From Hepsetus odoe (lineage: Eukaryota; Chordata; Actinopteri; Characiformes; Hepsetidae), in assembly GCA_017165825.1 (NCBI GenBank), contig CM029379.1:19624500-19688499 (forward strand): DNA of 64,000 bases. Reading direction: 5' to 3'. Below are positions 48,458-59,950 of the stretch, piece after piece. The number at the start of each line of letters is the position of its first letter. The first letter of the stretch is position 1. A program made the position numbers and the translations under genes. Under the pieces are notes generated by a model. That model was not told the origin of the DNA and ran no database searches. It saw only the letters and a program-made list of their open reading frames with translations.

Positions 48458-48639
48458 TTGCAGTAAATTTAACCCATTTACACCGTGCAGCAGGGGGCAA
48501 CTATTTAAAGTGCCCAGGGAGCAGTGATGGGGACGGTATCTTGCTCAAAGGTACCTCAGGGCAACCTAATGTTCTGGGATTCAATCCCAGGATCTTCCAA
48601 TCCGGGGGCTCAGTCCCAAACAATTGGGCCCCCGCTGCG
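48458..48639 (-). mobile_element. tRNA-derived SINE copy (family S), tail truncated
   Basis: The body (gcagcagggggcaactattt, gggagcagtgatggggacgg), B box (gggattcaatccc) and head (aattgggcccccgctgc) are present. The actttcact tail is lost. Confidence 0.82.
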
Positions 48640-48963
48640 ACTGGATGGTCCCCATCGTACCTTGCAGCAGTCTGTTAGCTGCCATAACAGCCTGAGCAAT
48701 TTTCCAAGTGAGTTGATTTGTGAAGCGATCAGAAGTAGTTTATAGGAAATGGGGGGAGATCACACATTTCATGTTAGTCTGCTAGTCACTCTCTCAGCTT
48801 GACAGAAGTGTGCGATCAGGAGGCCTGGATGGATTTTGGATTTGACCACCAGTACATTCAGTTCAACAACAGACAAATTAATAGACATCCTCAAAATGTC
48901 TTTAATTACCGTTTTATTCATTTGTTTGCCTGTCTGTCAATCTGTCAATCTTTCATCTACCCA

Positions 48964-48982
48964 TCTCTCTCTCTCTCTCTCT

Positions 48983-49021
<39 letters not shown>

Positions 49022-49048
49022 CTCTCTATATATATATATATATATATA
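48964..49048 (+). repeat. (TC)n(TA)n compound microsatellite
   Basis: A CT run followed by two TA runs separated by actctcta; it directly abuts the Tc1-type relic. Confidence 0.95.
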
Positions 49049-49597
49049 CACAGTACTAATGCAAAAGTTTTGAAGCTTGGAGTGTGGAAAAAATGCTGTA
49101 AACAAAACGCTTTCAGAAATGGAGAGTGTGAATCATTTATTTTCATCAATCAACAAAATGCAGTGAATGAACAGAAATCTAAATCAAATCAATATTTGGT
49201 GTGATGCTGCCTTTGCCTCAAAACAGCATCAACTCTTCTAGGTACACTTGCACACAGTTTTTGAAGGAACTCGGCTGGTAGGTTGTTCCAAACATCTTGG
49301 AGAACTAAGCACAGATCTTCTGTGGATGTAGCTTCCTCACATCCTTCTGTCTCTTCATGTAATCCAGACACACTGATGATGTTCAGATCAGGGCTCTGTG
49401 GGGGCCAGAAGAACTGATGCTGGTTTGAAGGCAAAGGGTAGTAACACCAAATGTTGATTTGATTTAGATTTTCTTTTGTTTGCTCACTTTGCATTTTGTA
49501 AATTTATAAAAATAAACAATCATTATTTATATTTCTGAAAGCATTCTTTGTTTACAGCATTTTTTCACACCTGCCTAAAACCTTTGCACAGTACTGT
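49048..49597 (-). pseudogene. Tc1/mariner-type relic related to 24754-25323
   Basis: The two ends are inverted copies of the same terminal sequence as the element at 24754 (cagtact...gcaaaagtttt and cctgcctaaaacctttgcac). The arms share gctgtaaacaaa and aatatttggtgt. Unlike that copy, the middle keeps transposase pieces on the minus strand: WPPQSPDLN of the DDE region and WNNLPAEFLQKLCASVPRRV of the C-terminus. The catalytic core is deleted. It ends about 200 bp before the SS6 microexon. Confidence 0.85.
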
Positions 49598-49610
49598 GTG
49601 TGTATGTATA

Positions 49611-49676
<66 letters not shown>
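49597..49676 (+). repeat. (GT)n(TA)n compound microsatellite
   Basis: A short imperfect GT run followed by about 28 TA repeats, ending 123 bp before the SS6 microexon. Confidence 0.95.
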
Positions 49677-49678
<2 letters not shown>

Positions 49679-49798
49679 TGTCTGTCTATTTTCTACCTGC
49701 ATGTTGTCTTTGTCCAACATCCTGGTCCATCTCAGTATTTCTACTAACTCGTATTTCTGCTTTTTTCTTTCCTCTGTTGGTTTTTTCGCTGACAAAAG

Positions 49799-49825
49799 TT
49801 TCATTGATGAAAGCTGACCTGCAAG
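49799..49825 (+). CDS. nrxn1: neurexin-1 splice site 6 (SS6) microexon, 27 nt
   Basis: With the G from the preceding exon this 27-nt cassette encodes VSLMKADLQ. Mammalian neurexin-1 has VALMKADLQ between LNS5 and EGF-C, known as splice site 6. The acceptor is the AG in cgctgacaaaag, behind a long T-rich stretch (gcttttttctttcctctg) about 25-50 nt upstream. The AG itself is purine-flanked, typical of a weak, regulated microexon. The donor is caag/GTATAA, phase 1. Including or skipping it leaves the frame intact and lengthens or shortens the linker before EGF-C by nine residues. It lies about 200 bp downstream of a Tc1-type relic and a long TA repeat. Confidence 0.93.
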
Positions 49826-50477
49826 GTATAAGCTTTGCTTGTTTGAAACTCAGTCTGAAACTGCTGCACCTGCAACCTTGCATCTTCATCTCCATCATCA
49901 TCACCACCACCACCACCTCGACCGAGAATATTGCCCGTTCATTCATCTGGTCACCTTTTGAATGGACTTTTCCGTATCGAATACAACCATCTTTCTTTGT
50001 ATCGTGACCGTGGGGCTCCAGTTCTCTGTGCCACTATTTATTTTTTCTCTCACGCCATCATTATTCTCCAAAGCATGCTCTCAGTACCACCTGCATGCAA
50101 ATGCTTACACACTTGACTTTTTGTGAAAGCCAATAGTTGATTGCTGAGATAAGAAATGAAACACTGCTATAAACTCCATAACATGGAGTTTACAGCTAAT
50201 GATAATAAACTAATTATAGAACTAATCATTATAAAATTCCCTGCAGTGGTGTGTGTTTAAACCCTACTATTACTACTACAACTAAAATAAAAGTTAATAA
50301 AATCCTTAACTTTTTTTTCAGTTCATGACCAATACACTTGTGACATTTACAAATACAGCAGTGGAGTAATAATATTCCTGATAACTGACACTAATCACAT
50401 GAACAGCGAGTTGAAATGAGTTCAATCATTTCACTAACATTCCACTAACATTTCATAAACATTTCTCACTGACACAG

Positions 50478-50914
50478 GACTACTGTCACAGGACAGTAGT
50501 GAGACCAGCTATGCTATATGGTTTGAGACGGTGGCCCTGATGAAAAGACAGGAGGCGGAGCTGGAGGTGTCAGAGTTAAAGATGCTGAGATTTTCGTTGG
50601 GTGTGACGAGGATGGACAGGATTAGAAATGAGTATATTAGAGGGACAGCTCAGGTTAGACGTCTTGGAGACAAAGTTAGAGAAACAAGGTTGTGTTGGTC
50701 TGCACATGTCCAGAGAAGAGATGAGGAATATATTGGAAGGAGGATGTTGAAGATGGAGCTGCCAGGAAAGAGGAGAAGAGGAAGACCAAAGAGGAGGTTT
50801 ATGGACGTGGTGAGAGAGGACATGGTCGGTTTGAAGGAGGAAGATGCAGAGGACCGGAAGAAATGGAGGCAGATGATCCACTTTGGCGGGACCAGCCGAA
50901 AGAAGAAGAAGGCG
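50478..50914 (+). pseudogene. RTE-like LINE 3' end with intact C-terminal reading frame
   Basis: An open frame from about 50531 encodes the C-terminal part of a non-LTR reverse transcriptase: MKRQEAELEVSELKMLRFSL, GVTRMDRIRNEYIRGTAQVR, LCWSAHVQRRDEEYIGRRML, KMELPGKRRRGRPKRRFMDV and KEEDAEDRKKWRQMI. Before it, an open stretch equals the RTVVRPAMLYG thumb motif. The copy is 5'-truncated and has no catalytic domain. It ends near agccgaaagaagaagaagg, followed by a CA repeat. The clade (RTE-like) is a judgement from motif style, not a search. Confidence 0.88.
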
Positions 50915-50953
50915 GCGGCTACTGTACTCTCTACCTGTGTCTCTTATGCACGT

Positions 50954-50954
<1 letters not shown>

Positions 50955-51004
<50 letters not shown>
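50955..51004 (+). repeat. (CA)n microsatellite
   Basis: About 24 uninterrupted CA repeats, just after the LINE 3' end. Confidence 0.95.
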
Positions 51005-51008
<4 letters not shown>

Positions 51009-51729
51009 AAACCTTCATCTCATGCAGGTGTGTCAGCAGCTGCTTGTGTGTTCACTTGCTCAGCCTACAGTGGGTTATATTTCTGAAAGCTGGTGAAAAT
51101 ACACTATTCTCTATTCTATATTCACCTCTCTATTCATTGTTGGTGTGGGAGTAGCACCAGTAAAATATGGGGTGTTGTGAGGCCAGTATTATGCAAGACA
51201 ACATTGGATTTGGTATCAGAGGCCAAGTAATCCTATCCAATCCCGTAGCAGATTCAGCCCAAACTCACACTGATGTCAGGTAATTGCTGCATGTACATTC
51301 TTTGAGCAAATGGTGCTAAAAATGTTATAAAAATTTAAATACGATAGTACATAGAGATGTTTAAAAGATTTCAAGCTCTAAATGGTTGCACAAACCTCAT
51401 TTTTTGTGATAATCATAAAGTTTTAAGTTAAAAACACTGCAGCCCATATACAGCAGCCAGGCTGGGCAAAATCACATTTCTTTTTAAGCTACTAAAGTAC
51501 AAAAGTCAGTTTTACGTTCAGTTAATGATCATTTAATTTATAAAATGAAATTAATTTAATATAAATAAAAACCAGAATAAGTAAATGGAATGGATAGAAA
51601 AATACAAAAAGTAAATAACACAATAAAAAAAAATATATATAAAGATGAAGAACAAGTAGAAGAAGGAGAGACATAAAAATAAAAATGGTATTTCTTCCAT
51701 TGCAAAAGTTTTTTACAGCTTTTCTGGAA

Positions 51730-51825
51730 GATAATATCCATCCATCCATTTTCTGAGCCTCCTGTCCGAGCTACTTGTGGGTGATGCTGCAGCGTATCCC
51801 AGTGCTTTTAGGGTGAAAGGCGGAT
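51730..51825 (-). mobile_element. family P repeat, 3' tail only
   Basis: atccatccatccattttctg, a diverged middle (gtgatgctgcagcgtatccc) and gggtgaaaggcgg correspond to the reverse of the 3' end of the repeat at 17973. Confidence 0.65.
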
Positions 51826-52247
51826 ATAAAAATATTTATTCATTATATAGAATATTTAGAAATAAAAGTCCTTGCCTAAGTCCTGTAGATGTAAAAGCCC
51901 TACACAAATGCCCCCCCGTGATGTTCTTTGAATGAAAACACAGAGCTGAGTCGTTCTGAAAGAATATGAGATTGATACTGGAAGGGGAATTGTCAGAACT
52001 CTAGGTTTCGTCATCAGCTTATGCATCAGAAATGAAGAAGTGGTGTTGTGCCATCTTTCATTTAGTAGAAACTACACTCTCAGGATTTTGATGCTAAACT
52101 GATTAAAACTATTAAAGTGCTGTAAATCTCATAAACAACTCTAAACGTGGATAGAAACAAGACTGTATGTGCCTCTGCTTTGGTTGTTCCTCAGGTCAAG
52201 CATACTCAACGTGTGAGCCCTGTGTGTAGTTTTGTATTGACCATGTA

Positions 52248-52249
<2 letters not shown>

Positions 52250-52280
<31 letters not shown>
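52250..52280 (+). repeat. (GT)n microsatellite
   Basis: About 15 GT repeats followed by a short acacac, allowing a small hairpin. Confidence 0.95.
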
Positions 52281-52282
<2 letters not shown>

Positions 52283-53177
52283 ACACTATATGTACCAAAG
52301 TTCCTCTGAAACACCCCGTTTATTGCAGTAACTGGAAGGCTATACATCAGATGTTGGAGCATAATTGTGAGGATTTAATTGCTATGAGAGCATGAGTGAG
52401 ATCACATACTGCTGGAAGATCAGTTCTGGATCACAAAGCTCACCGCTCATCCATCCATGGTTCCACTGCTCCACAGCCCAGCGCTGGGGGCTTTATAACC
52501 CTATATGCCTCTTTGGGACAGGTAGCCTTAGGCTCATCAGTGGCAGAACTTTTCTGTGGAGCATTGTGCACCATAAAATAGTTCAACTCACTAATTAGAA
52601 GGGGTGTCTTCAAACCGTTGGACATACGGTGGCAAGAAATCATCGTGGGAAGAAATGGTAATGAGGTTGATTCAATGGCCGTATCTGGGACGGGAGATTT
52701 GTGTCTGTTCTTGCAAATTGACTGTGCTGTTCGTCACACGGTCGGCCCATCTTCATAGAAACGAATGTTCCTCACAATAAAAGGAGCAGCTTCGGTTCCT
52801 GCTTGATTGGTCTCATCCGTCTGTACGTGTGAGCATGCCTGTCAGCAAGGATGGGTTGTCTCAAGCAGCTATTGTTGCCTATCAACTTGTGCAAATATCC
52901 CAGGGGTGTAACAGTACACGCGGTTTCACATTATAATGCACATCGGCCTTGTTCACACCTGGTCACCTGATGGGTCTTGAGGATTACGCCCCGATGAGGA
53001 AAGCCACATCAAAAAACAGGCGCAAATGTATCCAAGATGCATTAAAACACAAATCTGATGAAGCAAACCCCCTCAAAAGCGCTTCACCTTGCCTTGTTGT
53101 CTTATTAAAATTGAGCCACTTGCTGAGCTGGCGTCCTCTTCATGACGTTAATCTGAACTGCCATTTATGCCATACCA

Positions 53178-53295
53178 CCCAGGGAGCAGTGATGGGGATG
53201 GTACCTTGCTCAAGGCTACCACTGCTCCGGGATTCAAACCCACAGCCTTCCAACACTGCGGCTAAGTCTCAAAAACGCCGGGCCACAGCTTCCCG
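53178..53295 (-). mobile_element. tRNA-derived SINE relic (family S), head half
   Basis: Only the half nearest the tRNA-like head remains: cagggagcagtgatggggat, ggtaccttgctcaaggctac, gggattcaaaccc and a diverged A-box end (gggccacagcttccc). Confidence 0.7.
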
Positions 53296-54656
53296 CACTG
53301 TGACAGACGGACATTCACAGCTGCCTGCCGTTCATGTAAATGCACATTTATTTGCATATAAAGTGGGGAAGTGTGATCCGATCACAAGTTGTCACCAAGG
53401 TGTGTACGATGAGACGTTTTAATGCCAAGTATGAAGTGACAGGACTGTCCTCTTTTGATTGGATCTCACAGGATCCATGGAATCCCAGTTGGGAAAGGGC
53501 TTGTGTTTTAACACAAGCACTGATGACTGTGAATAACTGCCGTCTTCTTAGAAGCGCTGATTAAAATATCTTTGGACTAGAAAAGAAAAATGAGGAGCAG
53601 CACATAGTAGGCAGGTTTTAGCCTGGCTGATCTGAGACACGTGTTAGTGTAAATGCATTCGGCGAAACTCTGATCAGTGCAAATTCCAGATACTCGTCAC
53701 ATGAAGTGACCAGGTTTATATTTTGCACACAGAGGTAAAAAATAAACATCATCTGAATAAATCCAAATAAAAATAACTTTAAAATATCTTATTTGTGTGG
53801 TTGATGAGCTGGTTTTATGAACACAGGCTTAGATGCAGATTCTCCTCCAATAAACTGTACATTTCCAGCAGCACGACGCCTGGTTTAACTCGGTAAAGCC
53901 GTAAATGATTTCAAGTGCAGTCTAATCGGTTTCTTGTCTCTCACGAATGGGAAGGTGTTTGTTAACCAATAGCTGAAAATGTCGGATCTGCTTTTAATTC
54001 AACCGTATTCACAGCACACATTTCCTCACTTCTTGCATAAAAAACAGTTATTAATACGTGTATCGTAACACCCTAATATACTCAGACGATTATTCACTTG
54101 CCAAGTGTGAAATAAGTCTGTAGCCTGGCCAGGGCTCAAAGAGAAACCCGTTATTTTGAGTTTCGATTTTTGCATAAATGAGTTCCAACCTCAGGGGCTA
54201 CGTTATGTATCATCGCTTCTATAACAGACGAACAAAGCGTGATCTGTAAATTTTAGCTCTCCAGTAAATGTAAGGTCATGTAACGACACTGACCATTCTG
54301 TAAACATATCTTAATAACTTGGCTCCCGTAAAAAAAAAAAAAAATTTAAATCTCACTCAACCTTATTATAATAACACATATTAGACATTTTCCTTCTTTC
54401 ATCACGTTCTATACAAGTGACCGATTTAAGAACTGGACGCGTAAGATTTGCAGACTGCATTGCGCTGAATGAAATCATATGGAATCTGAGGCTGATTCAA
54501 AACTTATTAATGACGTTTTATTATATTTGAAACTTTTTTCCAACCATTTCAGAGCCCTGTCCCTGGCACAGACGCTGTTATGAAAGTGGCTGAGATGAGC
54601 CGATTTGAGACATACCGCTCGGCTTGTGCTCAAAGTGAAAAGCAATAAGCTGAGCA

Positions 54657-54718
54657 TCTCTCTCGCTCTCTCTCTCTCTCTCTCTGTCTGTCTCTCTCTC
54701 TTTCTGTCTGTCTCTCTA
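54657..54718 (+). repeat. nrxn1: (TC)n tract forming the EGF-C exon acceptor
   Basis: About 60 nt of almost pure CT with a few TG interruptions run straight into ctctctag at the exon. It is both a microsatellite and the polypyrimidine tract of the acceptor. Confidence 0.9.
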
Positions 54719-54719
54719 G

Positions 54720-54839
54720 GCCCAAGCACCACTTGTCAGGAGGACTCCTGTGCGAATCAGGGCGTGTGCCTGCAGCAGTGGGAGGGCTTCAGCTGTGACT
54801 GCAGCATGACCTCGTTCGGAGGGCCGCTGTGCAGTGATG
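54720..54839 (+). CDS. nrxn1: neurexin-1 exon: EGF-C
   Basis: This 120-nt exon encodes G-PSTTCQEDSCANQGVCLQQW then EGFSCDCSMTSFGGPLCSD and a split codon. It is the third EGF-like domain, with six cysteines (TTC, DSC, GVC, FSC, CDC, PLC), between LNS5 and LNS6. The acceptor follows an exceptionally long TC microsatellite (54657-54718) that serves as the polypyrimidine tract and ends in ctctctag. The donor GTAAGT at 54840 is strong, phase 1. The next expected exon, the first of LNS6 (GTTYIF-like), was not found before 64000. It presumably lies downstream, as does the beta-neurexin promoter exon. Confidence 0.96.
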
Positions 54840-56411
54840 GTAAGTGAGCTGGCGTTGCTGCCACGCGCTCATTATCTCGCTTCACACACAGCCAGAGAGT
54901 GCACACTGCTAAGAAAATGCCACCACTATTTAATGATTAATGACTTCTTCCTTAAAGGTTCTTTATATAACACCTAATTGAGTTTTTAATTTACCGCGGG
55001 ACCCTCTTTACGTCATTTCTCAACATTACATTTCTATAAAAAAGTGCAAAAGTCCTGAATCACCCCTCATTTCTTCATACATCTGCCTCCAAAGCCAGAC
55101 TTTCTCGTATGCTGATGGATAGTTTTCCTTCTTCCTGAAGGACACTCGTTTTCAGTCCAGTACCTGTAGGATTGTTTTTTGTTTTTTAAATACCCTTTGA
55201 ATGATTTAAGCAGAACAAAGCAGTGAAGAAACAAAAGTGGATTACAGATAATCAGAATGATGGTTGGATTACTGATGATGCTGAACGCTGAGTGGTTGGA
55301 ACTTCTTTATCTAGAACCTTGTATCTTTAGGCACTTTGCAGCATGTCTGATTGGAACATCCCGTTTTTTTTCATTTGATCTACTCAATATGCCAAAGATG
55401 AGACAGTTTGACAGCACTGAAGGTATTTTTTACAACCCCAGGGGAGTTACATAGACCCCATGCTCATAATAGTGGTGCACCTTTCTCTCAGACGCACTGC
55501 TTATGGACCAGGACGGTTGAATGGGAGGTAAGACAGGTGAGCTTGAGCTGCTCGCTCTGAGACTGTGTGAATGCAAATCTCTTGCTAAATCATTTCTCCT
55601 GTTTTGCTATTCCCTGCAGCCATCACAAATGGCCTCTCTGACATTTCAAAGGTCAGTGGAGATGTGTGAATTCCATTTTTGATGCCTTACACTGTAATTA
55701 GAAGATGACGACAAGTCCCGACCTACAAGCCCCATTAGTCAATATTGTCCAAAAGTCAAACTTGCTAAACCGTCTGCGTAAAGAATATGAAATTTCACAC
55801 AGCAGCTCTGCAGTCCAATAACACAGTTTTGTTTTTCACACCTTGTTTTCCTTCCTTTTACATTTGAAATAATCCAGATTCATTCGCTGGTATTAAGTGA
55901 TGATGGTCATGAAATATTTTATGAGATTTAAAACACAGAGCTTAAAACCTGCTTCCCCATTTTAGACCATCACTCATTTTCATCCAGAAAGGAGATCTGC
56001 GTTATTCTCTGCCGTGTTCCTGCACAAACTGACCAGATGGACTGGACCGAGACTAAGTAAGGAGCCCTTAGGGAAAGTGGAGAATAAGGACAAATGAATA
56101 CAGTGAAATGTGATGTGAAGAGACTTGGTGGAGCAGTGGAGTCGATTTGTTTCCTGTTACTGTTGGTGATGTTTAGTATCTCGGTTATTAGAATTCTTAA
56201 TAGTTGCGTTAGTGTGGATGAAGTGTAGTGTAGAAAGGCACACGTAATGTAATGTTGAGCACTTATGATGCTGTAATGATGGTATGTTGTAAATTGAGTA
56301 CAAAATGCAGTTTTTTGTATTCTAAAGTGCCATTTATGGAAAATTCTTTTTCAAACTATTCTTTTAAAATCGTCAGGTCAACAGGCTCCTCCAACAACAC
56401 GATTAAGATTT

Positions 56412-56535
56412 AAATTTACATTTACAACATTAAGCAGACGCTCTTATCCAGAGTGACTTCCATTTCCTAACTACAGAGACAGTCCCCCTGGAGCATCTCG
56501 GGGTTGAGGGTTCTGCTCAGGAACCCAATGGTGAA
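56412..56535 (-). mobile_element. SINE family V copy, truncated
   Basis: acattaagcagacgctctta, tccagagtgacttccatttc, tccccctggagcatctcggg and ctgctcaggaacccaatggt match the copy at 42033. The tRNA-like head is missing. Confidence 0.75.
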
Positions 56536-58964
56536 ACTGAAGTATTAACCCAACAATGCTCATAAAAACAAAGATAAATACATTTAAACATTATAACATT
56601 ATACATGCATTTCTTATAAACTCCAAATGTCAGTGTTTAAAAGAAATCTGTATATTATTAAACCCAAAATGAGAAAATGAACAGACATCACTGTTAAGAT
56701 GATACAGCAATTCTCAAAGGGATTGAACTCTGTAGGAAATGTAATCAGTTTATTATGAGAAGAATTTACAAAATAAAAGTCTTTACAGCAAAGCTCTCTC
56801 TCCTCCTCTCCTCTGTTGTGCCGGAACACGTGTACTAGGTAGCTGTTAGCATGGAGTATAATGAGCCTTAAGCATTAAGATTAAATCATTGTCTTGATTT
56901 GGGCCGTCCAGCTGCACTTTATTACCTTCAAGCATAGACTCTGTTTACACAACAGATGCAAACGTATCTATCCTGACGCTGTGACCTTTATCATTAGCGC
57001 TTATTAACACACTCTCTTATGTAGGAGTAGCTTCGTTTAGTCCCATGAGACTAAAAATCAAGAGGTAACTTTTGTGGGTGGAGCATGGACGAGTCAACCA
57101 GTTGTTTTCCAGGAAAGATTAGAATTCTGAACAACAGCAAGCAGCCACTCTCAGACACTCATACAAGGTTGACAAATAATGAAATTAAGTCCACCCTCTG
57201 TTTCGCCCCTAACTCTCTGAAAATGAACAGATGGCCTTTCGTGAACCAGAGCGAGGGAGCACCCGGAGGACTCGTTCAGGCATTAGAGGACGAAAGAGAA
57301 AAATTCAAAATGAATGAAGATTGTTTTCCAAACAGAAGGTCAACTGATGTGTGTGTGTCCCACTGCAGGGACAATTGCAGAAAGAATAGAGCAGGACCTT
57401 GTCCAGAGAGTGCAGCAGTTTGCATGTGTGTATCTGTCGCTGATGTCATTTAATTGGGAACGGTGTGATTCTAAGGAGCTGCAAACAGGTTTGCAGAGTC
57501 TGTGAGTTCAGGGAACGTAAGAAGGTTCACATTTACTGGAAAGAAATAAGTGAGCGTTGAAAAATCTGTGTATCCTAGACAGGAGACAGGTTTTATCCTA
57601 GCGTTCCACAGTCAGTGCAGCAGACCAAACTCTATGGGTATGGGCCCTCCCTCTCCCCCATCACAAGCGAACAAACACTGAGGTCTGAGTTGGCACAACA
57701 GAACTTTGCTGTCAATCACTGAAGTAGAAAATGTATAGCATTGATTTTTTATGGTAATTTTTATCATACTAGACAAGATAGGATTGTTCCTGTCCAAGTC
57801 TTAACTCTAGATTCTTCCAAAGAGCTGAAGTTGGGATGTACAATTGCATGCAGAAGTTCCAGTGAGCTGAGTTCGGACACTTGGAAAGCAAAACACCATA
57901 TTATTTGGGTCTCTGTGCTCTGGCATGGCATAGAGTGCAGTTCAAAAGCCTTGAGACCCCTTATTTCTTCATAATGTATCACCAAAAGCCAGACTTTCTT
58001 CTATTTTTAACTTGTCGAGGAACAGTTCTCCAGATTTCCTGTATGATAAAGTTTTTGCCTCTTAATTTCTTCCTAGTTTCTCTACTTTTATAGTTTCATC
58101 TGTTCTTTATGGCCCTGCTAACCCAATACAGCTAATCAGCTAATTATCAAACTCTTAATGAGCCAGATAAGCTGTCGAGGCAGGGATTGACTGCAGCTTC
58201 TCCTCATGACTGTAGTTAATAGAGTAAGTAATTTATGAATATTATAATTTTATCATCGTTTTAAGGCATTTTCAAATCATCATATGTGAATTTGTATATC
58301 TGCGCATGGGTCAAATACCAACAAAATTGGTAGGATCTTTCTCACTTGTTGAAATATCACAAATATTAGCTTTTTGTGAAAGCAAGAGGGTCATTGGTTC
58401 TTAGGTTTTTTCATCTTTTATGGCTCTTTTAAACACGGCTGGCATACCAGCCCATTAAAACATTGGGACAGCTTTTGGTCTTGCCCATTACTAGCACCCA
58501 AGAACATTAATCGCACTTTTGGGAGATAATGCTTGTGAATAAAGTTTAATATTGTTTTTTGAGGCTCTAACACTGTAGTGCTAGACAGCAACTCTCAACT
58601 TTTTTTTTAAGCCAGGTAGTGCCTGTGCTTTTAATGAAAGAGGCTTAGATACATCAGATAAGAAGAGAATATCCTGTCTCTGTAGCATTTAATTAATTCT
58701 GCATCGGACTCTCATCAGTGATGAATAATCACGCTGCATGTTACAGTAAGTCTCTCAGATCAGAGCTGATATTAATCTTGCTGTGAGGACACCATGTATT
58801 CTCCGGGAGCAGATGAGCTTTTATGAACAGGTACAGTTAGTTGAGTTTTAAATCTGTTTTTTTTTGTTCTTGTTGTTAAATAGCATTGGAACACTGGGCT
58901 ATTTTAAATATTTTATCTAGATAATGGATGAATGCATTATCTGTTTGTTCTGGGACATTGGGTG

Positions 58965-59230
58965 GTGCAGGAGCCAATCCCAGTGTTCATAAGTAAAAGG
59001 CGGAGAAACACCCTGGATAGGTGGACCAGTATACTCACAAAAGGGGTAATTTAGCAGACTTGCATGTCTTTGGGCTGGGAGAACCTGGGACAACCCCCCC
59101 AGATGAAATCCACACAGACACAGAGAGAACATGCAAACTCCACACAGACTGTCCCTGTGTCCACACCCTGTGTCCACACATTCCCGACTGGGAATCAAAC
59201 CCAGAACCTTCTACCTATGCAGCAGCATGC
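58965..59230 (-). mobile_element. family P repeat copy
   Basis: The minus-strand order is complete: agcagcatgcc end, B-box-like ctgggaatcaaacccagaac, gagaacatgcaaactccaca, gcatgtctttgggctgggag and aaaggcggagaaacaccctg. Confidence 0.8.
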
Positions 59231-59743
59231 CACATTTACCATCGTAAATATTGATTTATCTTTATATAATACTCTAAAACTGAAGGAAAACAAGATGTTT
59301 GCTGGTAAAAAGTAGCCGAGCAGGGGATTAGCATGCTTTGGGAGATGTGAGATATGCCATTGGAGATGCCATCATTGGGAAAACCGTTAATGTAAATGAC
59401 TGAAATTACCACATATTTCAAAATCTTTTCGTTCAAAGGCAGCAGCTTATGGTAAAAGCAAATTAAGACTCACACATTATATAATAGGTTGTAGCTCATA
59501 GCTTTCACTTTTAAAAGCAAAAGAAAAGCAAATACAGCAGCAAACGTAGATTACAATCTTTGTGATTTGATTAAACATGCGATAATTCAATCTTCTCTTT
59601 CTCAAACTCTTTAGTAGATCACACGTGACACCCTTTCTTAGTTGATTTTTCTTGCCAGTTCTCTTCGTAAACAACACTTCCTCGCGTCTTCAGGCTGGAG
59701 GTTGTGAAGATTTGATCAATGGTACAAAGCATGATGTTGTAAA

Positions 59744-59950
59744 TGGGGCAGCAGTGCTCTAATGATTAGGGACCACACCCCGTGATCAGAAGGTCATGGG
59801 TACGAATCCCATACCAGTAGGTTGCCCTGAGGTACCCTTGAGCAGGGTACCGTCCCCATCACTGCCCCCCTTCTGCATGTGTGTGTAAGGATGAAAAGCA
59901 AAAGCGTTTGTATCCCTGTGTACTGTGCTGTGTTTCACTTTCATTTCACT
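59744..59950 (+). mobile_element. tRNA-derived SINE copy (family S)
   Basis: The head ggggcagcagtgctctaatg and attaggga, gggtacgaatccc (B box), ggttgccctgaggtaccctt and gtgtttcactttcatttcac are present. Part of the middle is deleted. Confidence 0.87.

Larger units (their letters stand above)
45372..49798 (+). other. nrxn1: neurexin intron, 4.4 kb, upstream of the SS6 microexon
   Basis: GT-AG intron. It holds SINE copies (46873, 48458), microsatellites, and a Tc1-type relic (49048-49597). A half-copy of the MITE seen at 12563 may lie at 46374-46404. Bases 45372-46870 and 47130-47670 show nothing else recognisable. Confidence 0.9.
49826..54719 (+). other. nrxn1: neurexin intron, 4.9 kb, downstream of the SS6 microexon
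   Basis: GT-AG intron. It holds an RTE LINE 3' fragment, CA/GT repeats, a family P tail and a partial SINE. Bases 51100-51730, 51830-52240 and 53300-54650 show nothing recognisable. It ends in a long TC tract. Confidence 0.9.
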
